A DNA stretch of 64,000 nt from Takashimella koratensis (Eukaryota > Basidiomycota > Tremellomycetes > Trichosporonales > Tetragoniomycetaceae), in NCBI GenBank assembly GCA_003116875.1, contig BCKT01000001.1:2289486-2353485 (forward strand), written 5' to 3'. The notes under the pieces are model-generated. The model was not told where the DNA came from. It made no database searches and worked only from the letters and a program-made list of their open reading frames with translations. Positions 12,720 to 23,015 of this stretch are shown one piece after another. Numbering within the stretch: position 1 is the stretch's first letter; each line of letters starts with the position of its first letter. The translations under genes and the position numbers were made by a program.

Positions 12720-12731
12720 GGTCGTGCTCAT
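11461..12731 (-). CDS. Class II aldolase/adducin-domain protein
   Basis: Cytosolic member of the zinc-dependent class II aldolase/adducin fold; acts on sugar phosphates in known members, substrate here unknown. Exons on the minus strand: 12731-12479, 12376-12041, 11917-11788, 11662-11461 (306 aa as assembled). The core reads YRKEHLALVFRILHRFKLAE, GHCSVRDPVEPDTFWVNP, SDLVRC, EAIVHVHGPQSKAFS (HVH metal motif), FGGAVFDN, LAILQNHGAVALGKTSIDEA, and ends at GHHKL. The N-terminal exon contains a poly-Pro run from a 31-bp G tract at 12688-12718 that is probably not real, so the first 50 residues should not be trusted. MPTFATLEDERRYRKEH is an alternative start after the tract. Its promoter lies in the adjacent gap and may be shared with the divergent amidase. 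Confidence 0.82.
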
Positions 12732-12778
12732 CGGTGATGGGGAGAAAAGGGGGGGGGGGGGGGGGGGGGGGGGGGGGG
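12688..12778. repeat. Two G homopolymers of about 30 bases at the gap edge
   Basis: G runs at 12688-12718 and 12749-12778 separated by 30 ordinary bases; the second runs straight into Ns. This is a typical look for low-signal read ends joined into an assembly, though a true G-rich tract cannot be excluded. Confidence 0.8.
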
Positions 12779-13455
12779 NNNNNNNNNNNNNNNNNNNNNN
12801 NNNNNNNNNNNNNNNNNNNNNNNNNNNNNNNNNNNNNNNNNNNNNNNNNNNNNNNNNNNNNNNNNNNNNNNNNNNNNNNNNNNNNNNNNNNNNNNNNNNN
12901 NNNNNNNNNNNNNNNNNNNNNNNNNNNNNNNNNNNNNNNNNNNNNNNNNNNNNNNNNNNNNNNNNNNNNNNNNNNNNNNNNNNNNNNNNNNNNNNNNNNN
13001 NNNNNNNNNNNNNNNNNNNNNNNNNNNNNNNNNNNNNNNNNNNNNNNNNNNNNNNNNNNNNNNNNNNNNNNNNNNNNNNNNNNNNNNNNNNNNNNNNNNN
13101 NNNNNNNNNNNNNNNNNNNNNNNNNNNNNNNNNNNNNNNNNNNNNNNNNNNNNNNNNNNNNNNNNNNNNNNNNNNNNNNNNNNNNNNNNNNNNNNNNNNN
13201 NNNNNNNNNNNNNNNNNNNNNNNNNNNNNNNNNNNNNNNNNNNNNNNNNNNNNNNNNNNNNNNNNNNNNNNNNNNNNNNNNNNNNNNNNNNNNNNNNNNN
13301 NNNNNNNNNNNNNNNNNNNNNNNNNNNNNNNNNNNNNNNNNNNNNNNNNNNNNNNNNNNNNNNNNNNNNNNNNNNNNNNNNNNNNNNNNNNNNNNNNNNN
13401 NNNNNNNNNNNNNNNNNNNNNNNNNNNNNNNNNNNNNNNNNNNNNNNNNNNNNNN
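12779..13455. other. Assembly gap (677 N)
   Basis: Run of Ns flanked by poly-G on the left and poly-C on the right. It covers the intergenic space between the divergent aldolase-like and amidase genes, so both promoters are missing. Confidence 0.99.
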
Positions 13456-13491
13456 CCCCCCCCCCCCACCCCCATCCTCATCGCCTACACA

Positions 13492-15492
13492 ATGACGATC
13501 CCTGCGCAGAACTGGGAGACGATCGCAGCCGCCAAGTGCGCCGCTCGTGATGCTCTTATCCCAGCCAAATGGCTTCTCGCACCTGGCTCGGTCGCTGACG
13601 ACGTCCTCGACGTCACTGGTGTCCCCGCAGCCTGTGGGATCCTCACCCCGGAGGAGCTCAAGATCACCGAGACGAACGCACAGGAGCTTGTCGACTCGTT
13701 GATCGCCAAAAAGCTCACCAGCGAGGCAGTCACCACCGCGTTCTGCAAGCGTGCCGCCATCGCCCAGCAGCTCGTACGTCCCCACTGAATACCAACAATT
13801 TCGAAGACCGGGGACCGTGCTAATTCTTCAGACCAACTGCCTTACCGAGATCTTCTTCACCGAGGCCATCGCCAAGGCTAAAGAGATTGATGCCGAGTAC
13901 GCGACCTCGGGCACCCCGCTTGGCCCCCTCCACGGTCTCCCAGTCAGTATCAAGGACTGCTTCAACATTGAGGGGAAAGACACGACCAACGGCTACATTG
14001 CGTACTGCAACTCGCCGGCTACGTACGACTCGGAGATGATCAAGATCATGAAGAACAGCGGCGCCGTTCTGTTCTGCAAGACGTGAGTGGCTGGCTCCGA
14101 TTGATCCGGAAAGACCGGATCAATGATGATACCGATCACAAGGTCTGTGCTGACATTTGCCAAAGCAATGTGCCTACCGCCATGATGATCGTGCGTCTCT
14201 GAGTCACCAATCTCTCTTACCCGCCTTATGCTGACATCTCGCTCAGGCTGAGAGCTACAACAACGTCTGGGGCTACACTGTCAACCCTTACAACCGCAAG
14301 ACCTCTTCCGGCGGTTCGTCTGGTGGTGAGAGTGCTCTTTTGGCAATGTACGGTTCCCCTCTCGGTATCGGTACCGACATTGGCGGTTCGATCCGTATCC
14401 CTGCTTCTTTCTGCGGTCTCTATGCGCTCAAGCCCTCGGGTCACCGATTCCCAACTTACGGAACCCGACCGGGCCTCGCTGGCCAGGAGGCAGTCAAGTC
14501 GATCAATGGGCCCATGTCGCCCACTGTCGAGTCGGTCAAGCTTTGGACTAAGACGGTTATCGATTCCAAGCCATGGTTGTGCGACCCCAACGTCATTCCT
14601 ATCCCCTGGCGCGAGGTCACCCTCCCGGAGAAGCTGTGCTTCGGTGAGTGCATAGAACGGGGCATCCGAGCTTGAGTTCCGAGGTTTTGGCAAGGTCAGC
14701 TGTTGACGCTTGTGCAGGTCTCGTCCTTGACGACACTATTGTCCGTCCCACTCCCCCAGTTGTCCGTGCGCTTCAGGAGACCAAGAAGGCCCTCGAGGCT
14801 GCCGGCCACAAGGTTGTCGCGTGGACCCCGTAAGTCTTGCCTCAATCATACTCCCCCTAGACGATATCCCTACCTTTGAATACCTCGACTCAGCTAACGA
14901 CCTATGTAGGTACGACCCTGCCAAGTCCAAGAGCATTATTGAAAAGTTCTTCGAGGGTGACGGTGGTTCGTGGATCGCCTCTGTCCTCGAGGAGGGCCAG
15001 GAGCCATGGCCTATTGGTCTTCACCGTTACAAGGCGCAGTACGAGAGCCGAGTTGGTGACAACCGATTCCCTGCGGTCGGTGAGCTGTGGAAGAACCATC
15101 TCGAGCGCAACGCCTATATCAAGGGTATGCTCGATGCCTGGCTCGCTACCGAGTCACTCACGGGTACTGGCCGACCCTTTGACGGTGTCATCTCCCCTGT
15201 TACCGCCTACTCTGCTTGCCCCATTCACAGCTTTGACCACGTCACCTACACTTCCATCTGGAATATCTGTGACCAACCCGCCTACGTCTTCCCGGTCACC
15301 CGGACAACCCTGGACGACGTTAGGACCGATATCAAGCCGTACCGAAGTGAAGTTGAGGAGAAGATCTGGGAGAGGTACGACCCAGCAGAGGTCGTCGGCG
15401 CCCCCGTCTCGCTCCAGGTCGTCACTACCAGGCTCGACGAGGAGAAGGCGATCGCACTCGGTGAGGTCATCGCGGCCGCCCTCAAGGCGTGA
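13492..15492 (+). CDS. Amidase-signature enzyme, AmdS (acetamidase) type
   Basis: Hydrolyses a carboxamide to acid plus ammonia; the closest-looking family is fungal acetamidase/general amidase, precise substrate unknown. 549 aa. Exons: 13492-13773, 13832-14082, 14166-14190, 14247-14643, 14718-14829, 14910-15492. The Ser-cisSer-Lys triad is present: Lys135 in HGLPVSIKDCFN, cis-Ser about 211 in SSGGSSGGESALL, and nucleophile Ser234 in GIGTDIGGSIRIPASFCGL. ALKPSGHRFPTYGTRPGLAG and DGVISPVTAYSACPIHSFD also match the family. Exon 3 is 25 nt. There is no signal peptide, so it is probably cytosolic. The ATG is the first after the gap-flanking C run; the promoter is lost in the gap. The divergent aldolase-like gene suggests possible co-control. 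Confidence 0.92.
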
Positions 15493-15958
15493 GGTGGTCA
15501 AAAGTACAGTAGATATGTAGTCTTTATAGATGAGACCGATGCACTTTCTTTTTTGGTCACAGGGGATATGGCTTCAGCTCCTTGAATTCCTCGAAGACGT
15601 CGTAAAGTGACATGGCTATTCTCATGCAACCAATAGATGCAAGCATTGGTCAGGCTCATTTCGTGTGGTGCAGACCTCCACATGTCTCTAACTCTTCACC
15701 TCGACGACCCTTGCGGTGCCACAAAGCCGCCCACGGCTGCGACCCCTCCCGTCACAGACTTTCAGAACCGCCCATCCCCACTCCAGGCCATTTATTGGCT
15801 ACCAACCTGGTGTCCGGACTGTTGACCGAAGAGCTCCTCCGTGCGCCGCAGCGATCGAGCGAAACAACCACCGCACTGCTTCCTCGGCTATTCATAACTG
15901 CGGGCTAAATACACGCAATAGGTTTGACGAACAGGCCAAGTACTGCGCCGCCCTTTCG

Positions 15959-15995
<37 letters not shown>

Positions 15996-16612
15996 TGTCT
16001 CGCTCTCGGCGCCAGTCTTTTATTCGGGGACCAGTACAACAGCTACTCCATCGGACGCAACTCGCTCTCGCTCGCTCTGAAGCCCATCTTTCGCTCCATC
16101 CACCAATCACACCTTGTCATGCATGTGGGCTTACCGCTTTTTCCGTTGACTCAATTCCTTTGTTTTTTTTTTTCCCTGTTCTGGCTTAAATCTTTGGTTC
16201 ACTCCCTGAATCCATCCCCGACCTGACCTGACCACCTGGGTGGTTTACAGTATTCAATTTTCGTTCCCTGGCATATGATTGAGCGATCTCTTGGCAAGCC
16301 AGTCCGTACCGAGGACGAATCAGAACTCTTTCAATCGCCCCGGACGCATCTCAACTCGCTATTTCTATGCAAACCTCTATCGCAACGCGCGCCTGCCGAG
16401 AGCCCAAACCGCCTCCGGCCAGGACCGTGTGTAACACTTTCTTGGTCTCTTGGGTCAAAGACATATAACCCCCCCCCCCCCCCTCTCTTGCCGAGCTTGA
16501 CCCGCCTTTAACCTTCCCCTCCCACGCTTCCTTTCCATCCGTTTATCGGGCTCGTCAGACGCAATCTACCACACCACAGCTCCAGAAGCAAGCCAAGCCT
16601 AGCCCATACGAC
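15493..16612. other. Intergenic region with two C homopolymers
   Basis: 1120 bp between the amidase stop and the permease start. It contains C runs at 15959-15995 (37 nt) and 16469-16483 (15 nt). Pyrimidine-rich sequence precedes the permease ATG, as expected for a 5' leader. No coding region is supported. Confidence 0.5.
15959..15995. repeat. C homopolymer, 37 nt
   Basis: Uninterrupted C run, similar in length to the runs bordering both N gaps. It may be a collapsed or spurious join, or a true mononucleotide tract. Confidence 0.9.
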
Positions 16613-18916
16613 ATGGTCTCGTCCATTCGCCGCAAGCTCGAGAGCTTGTTCTGGTCCCCACCTCCCGAGGACCCAGCTGAGCGCAAGCTCGTCCGCAAGC
16701 TTGACGCCGTCATCTTGACCTATGTCATTTTGAACCGTGCGTACCGTCTCATGCTCACATGTCTGGTCCATCTACAAACGAGCCCCGCTGATAAGTGTCG
16801 GTGAAATTCCCCGACTCCTCGATTTCCTACAGTCCTCGTCAACTGTGAGTCACACGGTCATTGCCTTCCATGGCTCAGGGGAAGAGCGCACGACTGACGG
16901 AAACATAGTCCTTGACCGCGCCAACTTGGCTAATGCTTACGTCTCGGGTATGAAGGAGGATGTCGGCTGTGAGTTTTCTCTCCTCCTACCTCCTGTCTTT
17001 CTCTCCCTATCTCTCCACTGGGAAACTCGTCTGCCTCGACAGACCTTACTTACCCTCCCTACAGTCCAGGGCAACGACTACACCTACGCCAACTCGTGCT
17101 TCACCGCCGGGTACGTTATCGGCCAGTGGCCCTCTGCGTTCATCCTCTCCTCTGGCCGAATTCCGCCGCGTATCTGGCTTCCCTTCTGCGCTGTTGCTTG
17201 GGGTCTCCTCACGCTTGTAAGTCCCCCTTCTCCTACCCTCCTGGCTATCTGTAAGACGTCTGCTGACTACCTTCCCTAGGGTTTGGCATGTGCGTACACT
17301 TTGTGACCTAGATCACGGATTAGGATCAAGTTCCATAGGGACACTTGCTGACAAATGCCACAGTTGTGACTACTCCTCACCAGGTCTGGGGTCTCCGTCT
17401 CGTCCAGGGCATTTTTGAGGCCTCCTCTTTCTCTGGTGGCCACTACATCGTCGGCTCGTGGTTCAAGGACTCTGAACTCGGCAAACGATCCGCTCTCATC
17501 GGTGCTACTGGTCAATTCGGATCCCTCTTCTCCGGCGTTATGCAAGGCGCTATCGTTACGAACCTCCAGAACAAAAACGGTCTCAAGGGTTGGCAATGGC
17601 TCTTCATCATCGACTTTATCATCACGAGTGAGTTTGGATCTTATCGATCATGATTTTGAAACTTACGACAATTTCAGTCCCTGTGGCGGCGTACGGATAC
17701 CTCATGTTCCCGGACATGCCACATAACACCAAAGCCAGTAAGCATCGCATCGCATCATATTCCTCCTTCCCTCCTTCCCTCCTTCCCTCCTTCCCTCCTT
17801 CCCTCCTTCCCTCCTGCCTCCCTCTCGTTTTCCCGCTCCTTGTTCTGATACGACCTCCAACGACCATCGCTGACTCCGTGCAGAGTGGCTCACCGCTGAG
17901 GAGAAGGAGATTGCGATCGCTCGCATGCCCAAGACCAACCACGAGCTCATGACGATGACTACTTTCTTGCACTCTATCCGCCGTATCGTCCTCGACTGGC
18001 GATGGTATGCCTTCTCCCTCCTCTTCGCCATCTCCGCTACCTCGTTTGAGAAGACGGGTGTCTACTCGGAATTCGCCCTCTGGCTCAAGGCACAGGGAAC
18101 CTATACTGTCCCTCAGATCAATTACTACCCACTCATCTTCATCTCGACCGCGATCGTCACGACTTATTTCCTCGCCATCTTCTCGGACCATTACAAGAAC
18201 CGTTTCATTGTCAACCCGATCATGTTTGTCTGCGTCGCGATTTCCAGCGGGATGCTCCTTCATTGGGACATGAGTACGGGGGCGCATTGGTTTGCCTATA
18301 TCATCGCGGGCCCCGGGTACGCCGGACAGGCCACCAACGTGAGTATTCTGGACATGGCCGACTCGCTTGGCCCATCCTCTCTAATCGGGGACTCTGATTG
18401 CTGACTACTGTAACAGTTTGCCTGGGCCAACACCTCTTGCCGTGATGACGAGGTCCTCCGTGCCGTTACCCTCGCTTCTATGAACTTGCTCTCCAACATC
18501 TGTGAGTTCAAATCTGCTTCCATCATATTGCCAGCATCGGCTAACATTTCTCAGGGGCGATCTGGTACGGTATCGTCTGCTGGCCCGTTGTGGACGCTCC
18601 TCGCTTCCGTAACGGTCAGATCGCTACCCTCGTCACCGGTGCCGTCTCTGTAAGTCTCCTTCTAGCTCCTGGCCGAGGTGTTCACTAAGTGGGGATTTTT
18701 TATTTTGTTTTTTTACTGACCCATGACACACAGGTTGGTATCGCCGTTGTCATTATGCTTCTCCTCAGGCGCAAGGAGAAGGCCGCGGCTGCTGCTTCGG
18801 GCATCGACAGTTACGACGGCGCTTCTGACCAGGAGGCCGGCAAGATCGACATGTCTGCCGAGGGCGACAAGGAGGTTGTTCACGCTACTACGCTCCCAAT
18901 CGCCAACCAGGCGTGA
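16613..18916 (+). CDS. MFS permease of the anion:cation symporter family, pantothenate (Liz1/Fen2) type
   Basis: Plasma-membrane proton symporter; the sequence points to uptake of pantothenate or a related organic anion. 499 aa, about 12 membrane segments. Exons: 16613-16736, 16833-16844, 16909-16968, 17065-17216, 17280-17289, 17364-17627, 17678-17737, 17884-18338, 18417-18501, 18555-18649, 18734-18916. Spliced TM1 reads ILTYVILNLLVNFLDRANLA, followed by NAYVSGMKEDVG, which is typical of Liz1/Fen2/Tna1 relatives. GSWFKDSELGKRSALIGATG and GWQWLFIIDFIIT also match. Exons 2 (12 nt) and 5 (10 nt) are micro-exons; without exon 2 the conserved NFLDRAN block cannot be read. Intron 7 holds a CTTC repeat. 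The C-terminal tail after the last membrane segment is cytosolic and acidic. Pantothenate is the inferred substrate; nicotinate or allantoate cannot be excluded. Confidence 0.88.
17758..17816. repeat. Tetranucleotide repeat (CTTC-type) in permease intron 7
   Basis: About 13 copies of a cttc/ccct-type unit inside the intron between exons 7 and 8 of the permease. Length polymorphism here could affect splicing. Confidence 0.85.
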
Positions 18917-19639
18917 ATGAGACTGTGCGCCACGTTCAATGGGAGCCTGAAAAGGTCATACGGCATGTGATCCATGAACCGCAGATTGTTCATCTAAAGC
19001 ATGGAGAGACGGTGCTGTTAGAATGTCAAGGAGGAGAGAGAGAGGAGATGGGTAGATCGATAGATAAATTACAGGTTATAAAGTAGAGAAACGAGATGGG
19101 ATGATTGAATACTTTTGTCTGAGCGTCGAGTTTATAGGTGATGCAAATTGCATGAATAGAGCTTTGCCACAATGTCAGCGACTGCGGGACGAGGATTTGC
19201 AATCATTTAGGCAACGTCGAGTCACACTGTCAACGACAAAAGACCAGCAATGTCTTGTCTTGTTTCGTCTCGATCATGGGGAACAGCATACACAGGACAA
19301 CAACAACAACTACAACTACTCTGCCATACGAAAGACACACAGATATTTGACGAAGAAAATGAGAAAAGAAGTTTATATGGCGCAAACCGATGTGCAGAAA
19401 CGATAGAAAAAGAACTCGGTGACGTGGGTAAGAGTACAACGACGAGAGGGCACAACAGGGGGTTTGAGAACAACGATAAAAGAGAGAGGGATGTACTAAA
19501 TGAATAATAAAGTATCGACAACAACAATGGACGAACGGACACCTGGAGTCGCCTCAACCTCATATACGCTTTCATCCTCACCCAACACTCAAAATCCAAC
19601 ACTCTCCACACCTACCAACGCATCTACCTTCTCCCCACC
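18917..19639. other. Intergenic region between convergent genes
   Basis: 723 bp holding the 3' UTR of the permease and that of the tail-anchored orphan. It includes an ACA/CAA-rich stretch near 19295-19320. Nothing coding is supported. Confidence 0.5.
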
Positions 19640-22402
19640 CTAATGCGTGCGGGCTGAGACCCAGAAAGCAATAGCGACCGCCGCCGCCGCCGCTGTTGCA
19701 CATGCCACGACCACGCCAACTCTTCCCCATCCGAACCTGTGCACGCGAGCCGCTACTCCGGTAAAGGGCGCCACGAAGGCCTTGGTAACCAAGTTCCTCG
19801 CGATCCCGACACGGTGGACGACCGATCCCGAGTTAGATGAGCCGCGTGGAGAGCTAGGTTTCGACGACGGGGAGGACTTGGCGTTGTGCGCGCGAGAGGA
19901 AGCGGGGAAAAGAGGAAGGGCAGCGCAGTCGGGTGTGAATGGAACCAGGGTCCGATGTGAGTGACCGTCTCGGCGAGAGTAGTATCGAGCGCGACTGGGT
20001 GGACCGGTACTTCCTCTGTCTCGGCCGGTGTGGGTAGCGCCCGTTGCTGTGGTACCGCTACCTCCTCGGCCGCGGCGGGAGGCGGCGGCCGCAGCGAGGT
20101 GTGCGTCCATCTCGCGACGATGCGCGAGGCGGCGGGACAGTGTCGCTTCCCATTCCCCTCCACCATGCGCGCGGGATACGGTCGGCATCGGCGGCAGGCT
20201 GGGTACAGCCGCCACGTCGAGACTCGAGCTGACGGGTGAGGGAGAGGAAGGGGCAACCGACGTCCCATGTCCGCTACCAGAAACGTGGCGCACGGGGGCA
20301 GGGAGGGTGGAGATAGTTCCGGTGCCGCTGACGAGGTTGGGGTTGGGGGACTCGTGTGAGCGAGTGAGGCGCAAGTGGGTGCGGTAGGCGAGGAAGCACG
20401 AGACCGAGGCGGATCGAATTGATACGTGCCGGTCAATAGCGGCGATAAGCGGTGCCGCGGGGCGCAGCGGACCAACGGAGGGTCGGGTAACGGGTACGAC
20501 GTGAGAAGTGGACAGAGAGGGAGAGGTCTCGGAGACTGGTTGCAGAGGGGGAAAGTACGACTCGGCTTCGGCGGTATCGGAGACGCGCGGTGTAGGCTCG
20601 ACACCGTCTGCGGAGACGGTTTCGGGGGTGACGAGGTGGTCGTTCGTCTCCGCTGGCAGCGACGAGTGTTGCGGCGACTGCTGGGGCGAGGCGAGGCCGA
20701 GGTCCACCAGTCGTGGGTCCGCCGCCGAGTTGGTAGGGTACACCGCCGTCGGGACCGTCTCTGTGAGCGCTGCTACGTGGTCCCCGTTGTTGATTGCAAC
20801 AACGAGGTGTACCCAATCCCCATGCGTCGAGTACGCGTCAACCATTGCTTGCACGTCGCCAAGCCTGTCAGTCGGTAGAGCCGGATGCAACAGCCCGTCT
20901 AGCGCGGTGTACGCGTGACCCACTCGGTCAGTCACTTGGGGCGCTGATAGACCGGTGAGAATGGTAGCTACGATTTTACCATTCCGGACCACCCCGAGTT
21001 CGTGTCTGTGCACCTCGACGATACGCTCGGTCTCGGCGAGGTCGCGCAGAGCGAGCCGCGCGTCATCGGCGGACGCGACGAGGGCCATACGGACGCCCGG
21101 GACGGTTCCGCTGCCATGTTCGTTGGCGCTGCTGCCCGAGCGGGTGCGGGTTGCGTCGAGTGCAGCGTCCTCGCCCAAGCGCGGGAAACTCAGGTGAAGG
21201 CTCGAGTCTGGCAAACTCAACATCGGGAGCACAAGCTCTTGACTTTGCCCCGTCCCAGCGGCATCCATACCCCTGCTCCTTCCGCCCCCGGACCCGGACC
21301 TGCCGAGGGTAAAATCATACTCGAACCCGGCGGAACCAAGTTCCATCCCGAGCGCCGAGTGATGTTGCACGCGCCGTTCGTGAGGGAGGAGTGGCGCGGA
21401 ATGGTCCGCAGGTGCAGTGGTCGGCGACGGCCGGTGGTAAGGGTACGAGTAGGACGAACCGTTTCCGTGAACGTGGCCGTATCCTGATCCGTTGCCCCAC
21501 CCGGGACCAGGCGACGACGTGCGCGAGACGCTCGAGATGGACGCGACGTAGCTGGGCAGAGAAGTGAAACTTGCTGGCGAACTGGGCTCAGAAGATACTC
21601 CGCCGCCAACAAAGCCCGACCCGCCGCCGGCGCCAGTGTCACGCAGCGCGAGCGCCAGCTCGAGCGGGATCGGGGCGGGGATTGAGGGCGTGTGCGAAGT
21701 CGGTGGCGAGGCGAACGGAGGGAGGAGCGCAAACGCACGGTCCCTCTGTCGCTCGGTATCGTATATACCGCTCTCGTGGGATTCATCGCCGTGGTCGTCG
21801 ACGGGCCGCTCAATTTCAGTGTACGGGCTAAACTCGACGGCACCGTGGGCGGGATGGTCGCGTGCGCGCTGGGAGGAGGCATCTACGACCGGCGATTGCA
21901 GATTGGCCAAGCGGGATGCATCCGACTCGGCGTCGCCAGGGGTATCGTGAGGGGACAAAGAGTCCGAGGGACTGTGCTGAGGGATCGCGTAACTTGGGGT
22001 CGGTGTAGCTTCGATATCCTCCCCGGTGTCAAGGGTCGTCTGCCTTCCTTGGTTCTCATGCATCCCTCCCCCGCGGTCCGCCCGGCGCTGACTTATCGCC
22101 TCGGTCTCCGAGTCCGAGTCTGACGCGGTGTCCTGTGCATGTTTATCGACAATGTGATTGTCACCCACGTCGAGGTGGGCGTTCTCTTCCCCTTCAGCTT
22201 CACCTTGACCAACGCGTTCGCCGCCCGCGTCGCCCGCGTCCCAGTCGGATACGCTCGACTCGAGGCTGCGCACGCCGTAACAGCTGTCGGAGCCCGCTGG
22301 CGGCGGGTCAGACGAGTACTGGGTGTGTCCGCGAGATAGAGTGGGCGGTGCGGGTGCGGGTGCGGTTGGGTGTGAGGTGCGAAATCGCTTGGTGGCGAAC
22401 AT
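19640..22402 (-). CDS. Unknown 920-aa tail-anchored protein, intronless
   Basis: I do not recognise this protein. One uninterrupted frame from ATG 22402 encodes 920 aa, which is striking in an intron-rich neighbourhood. The first 430 residues are rich in Ser, Pro, Gly and Asp and look disordered. A more ordered block near residues 450-560 contains ARLALRDLAETERIVEVHRH, ELGVVRNGKIVATILTGLSA and DWVHLVVAINNGDHVAALTE. Another disordered region follows (SYFPPLQPVSETSPSLSTSH and a DAHLAAAAASRRGRGGSG element). The protein ends with a single Ala/Val-rich membrane segment (GVVVACATAAAAAVAIAFWV) and a short SARTH tail. That predicts a tail-anchored protein with a large cytosolic domain on ER, mitochondria or another endomembrane. 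The length of the frame, the TM end and the ordered centre argue that it is a real gene. Confidence 0.72.
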   Translation of the reverse strand: MFATKRFRTSHPTAPAPAPPTLSRGHTQYSSDPPPAGSDSCYGVRSLESSVSDWDAGDAGGERVGQGEAEGEENAHLDVGDNHIVDKHAQDTASDSDSETEAISQRRADRGGGMHENQGRQTTLDTGEDIEATPTPSYAIPQHSPSDSLSPHDTPGDAESDASRLANLQSPVVDASSQRARDHPAHGAVEFSPYTEIERPVDDHGDESHESGIYDTERQRDRAFALLPPFASPPTSHTPSIPAPIPLELALALRDTGAGGGSGFVGGGVSSEPSSPASFTSLPSYVASISSVSRTSSPGPGWGNGSGYGHVHGNGSSYSYPYHRPSPTTAPADHSAPLLPHERRVQHHSALGMELGSAGFEYDFTLGRSGSGGGRSRGMDAAGTGQSQELVLPMLSLPDSSLHLSFPRLGEDAALDATRTRSGSSANEHGSGTVPGVRMALVASADDARLALRDLAETERIVEVHRHELGVVRNGKIVATILTGLSAPQVTDRVGHAYTALDGLLHPALPTDRLGDVQAMVDAYSTHGDWVHLVVAINNGDHVAALTETVPTAVYPTNSAADPRLVDLGLASPQQSPQHSSLPAETNDHLVTPETVSADGVEPTPRVSDTAEAESYFPPLQPVSETSPSLSTSHVVPVTRPSVGPLRPAAPLIAAIDRHVSIRSASVSCFLAYRTHLRLTRSHESPNPNLVSGTGTISTLPAPVRHVSGSGHGTSVAPSSPSPVSSSLDVAAVPSLPPMPTVSRAHGGGEWEATLSRRLAHRREMDAHLAAAAASRRGRGGSGTTATGATHTGRDRGSTGPPSRARYYSRRDGHSHRTLVPFTPDCAALPLFPASSRAHNAKSSPSSKPSSPRGSSNSGSVVHRVGIARNLVTKAFVAPFTGVAARVHRFGWGRVGVVVACATAAAAAVAIAFWVSARTH

Positions 22403-23015
22403 GGTGAATTAAGGGGGAGGCGAGGGTGGTGGGTGGGTGAGTGGGTGGGTGGAATGGGAATGGGAAAGGGAATGGGACGACCAAGTGGGTGGCGGCAAAT
22501 GAGAGTCGGGTGAGGGTTGAGATGGACCGGGGGTGTGGTGGGTGTGGTGGGTGTGGGTGAAGAGAGATGTAGCTGTGGATGAGTGAGATGCGAGGGATGG
22601 CGATGCTGGATGCTGTCTAGTGTACAACGAGGTGGTGAGTGGCCAGGGGTGATGGATGGTGGTGTGCTGGGCGATGGCGATGGACACGGGCCGATTTGAT
22701 AGTGGCCACGGTGGGTGGGTGGACTGGTCTCAATGGCGTGCTTGTACTTGGTAGTAGTAATACTGTACACTCATGTCTTATCGACACATCCTCCCCCTCT
22801 CCCCCTCTCCCCCTCTCCCCCTCTCCCCCTGCCCCTTTGTCCCCCTCCACCAGGTCACGCGCCGACTACATACAGTACGGTTTCATTTCATTCCCGGCTC
22901 GGGTGGCGTAATCGTCCCTTGCCGATTCCTATTCCCCTCGCCAAAGGTTAACCTCGTCTCTCTCTTCTCACCTCTATCCTCGATCAACCACTCGCGTCGA
23001 CCTGTCGCAGTCATC
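22403..23015. promoter_or_regulatory. Divergent promoter region of two unknown genes
   Basis: 613 bp between divergent start codons. It contains GT-rich repeats (about 22430-22560) and a CCCCCTCT tandem run (about 22791-22832). No further site can be named. Confidence 0.45.

Noticed and set aside
12328..13788. Open frames running through the 677-N gap on both strands
   Set aside because: They exist only because Ns do not contain stops; the poly-Pro and poly-Gly parts come from homopolymers.
15959..15995. Poly-C as a telomere or mobile-element trace
   Set aside because: No TTAGGG-like units, no target-site duplications, and no transposase-like frames anywhere in the window.
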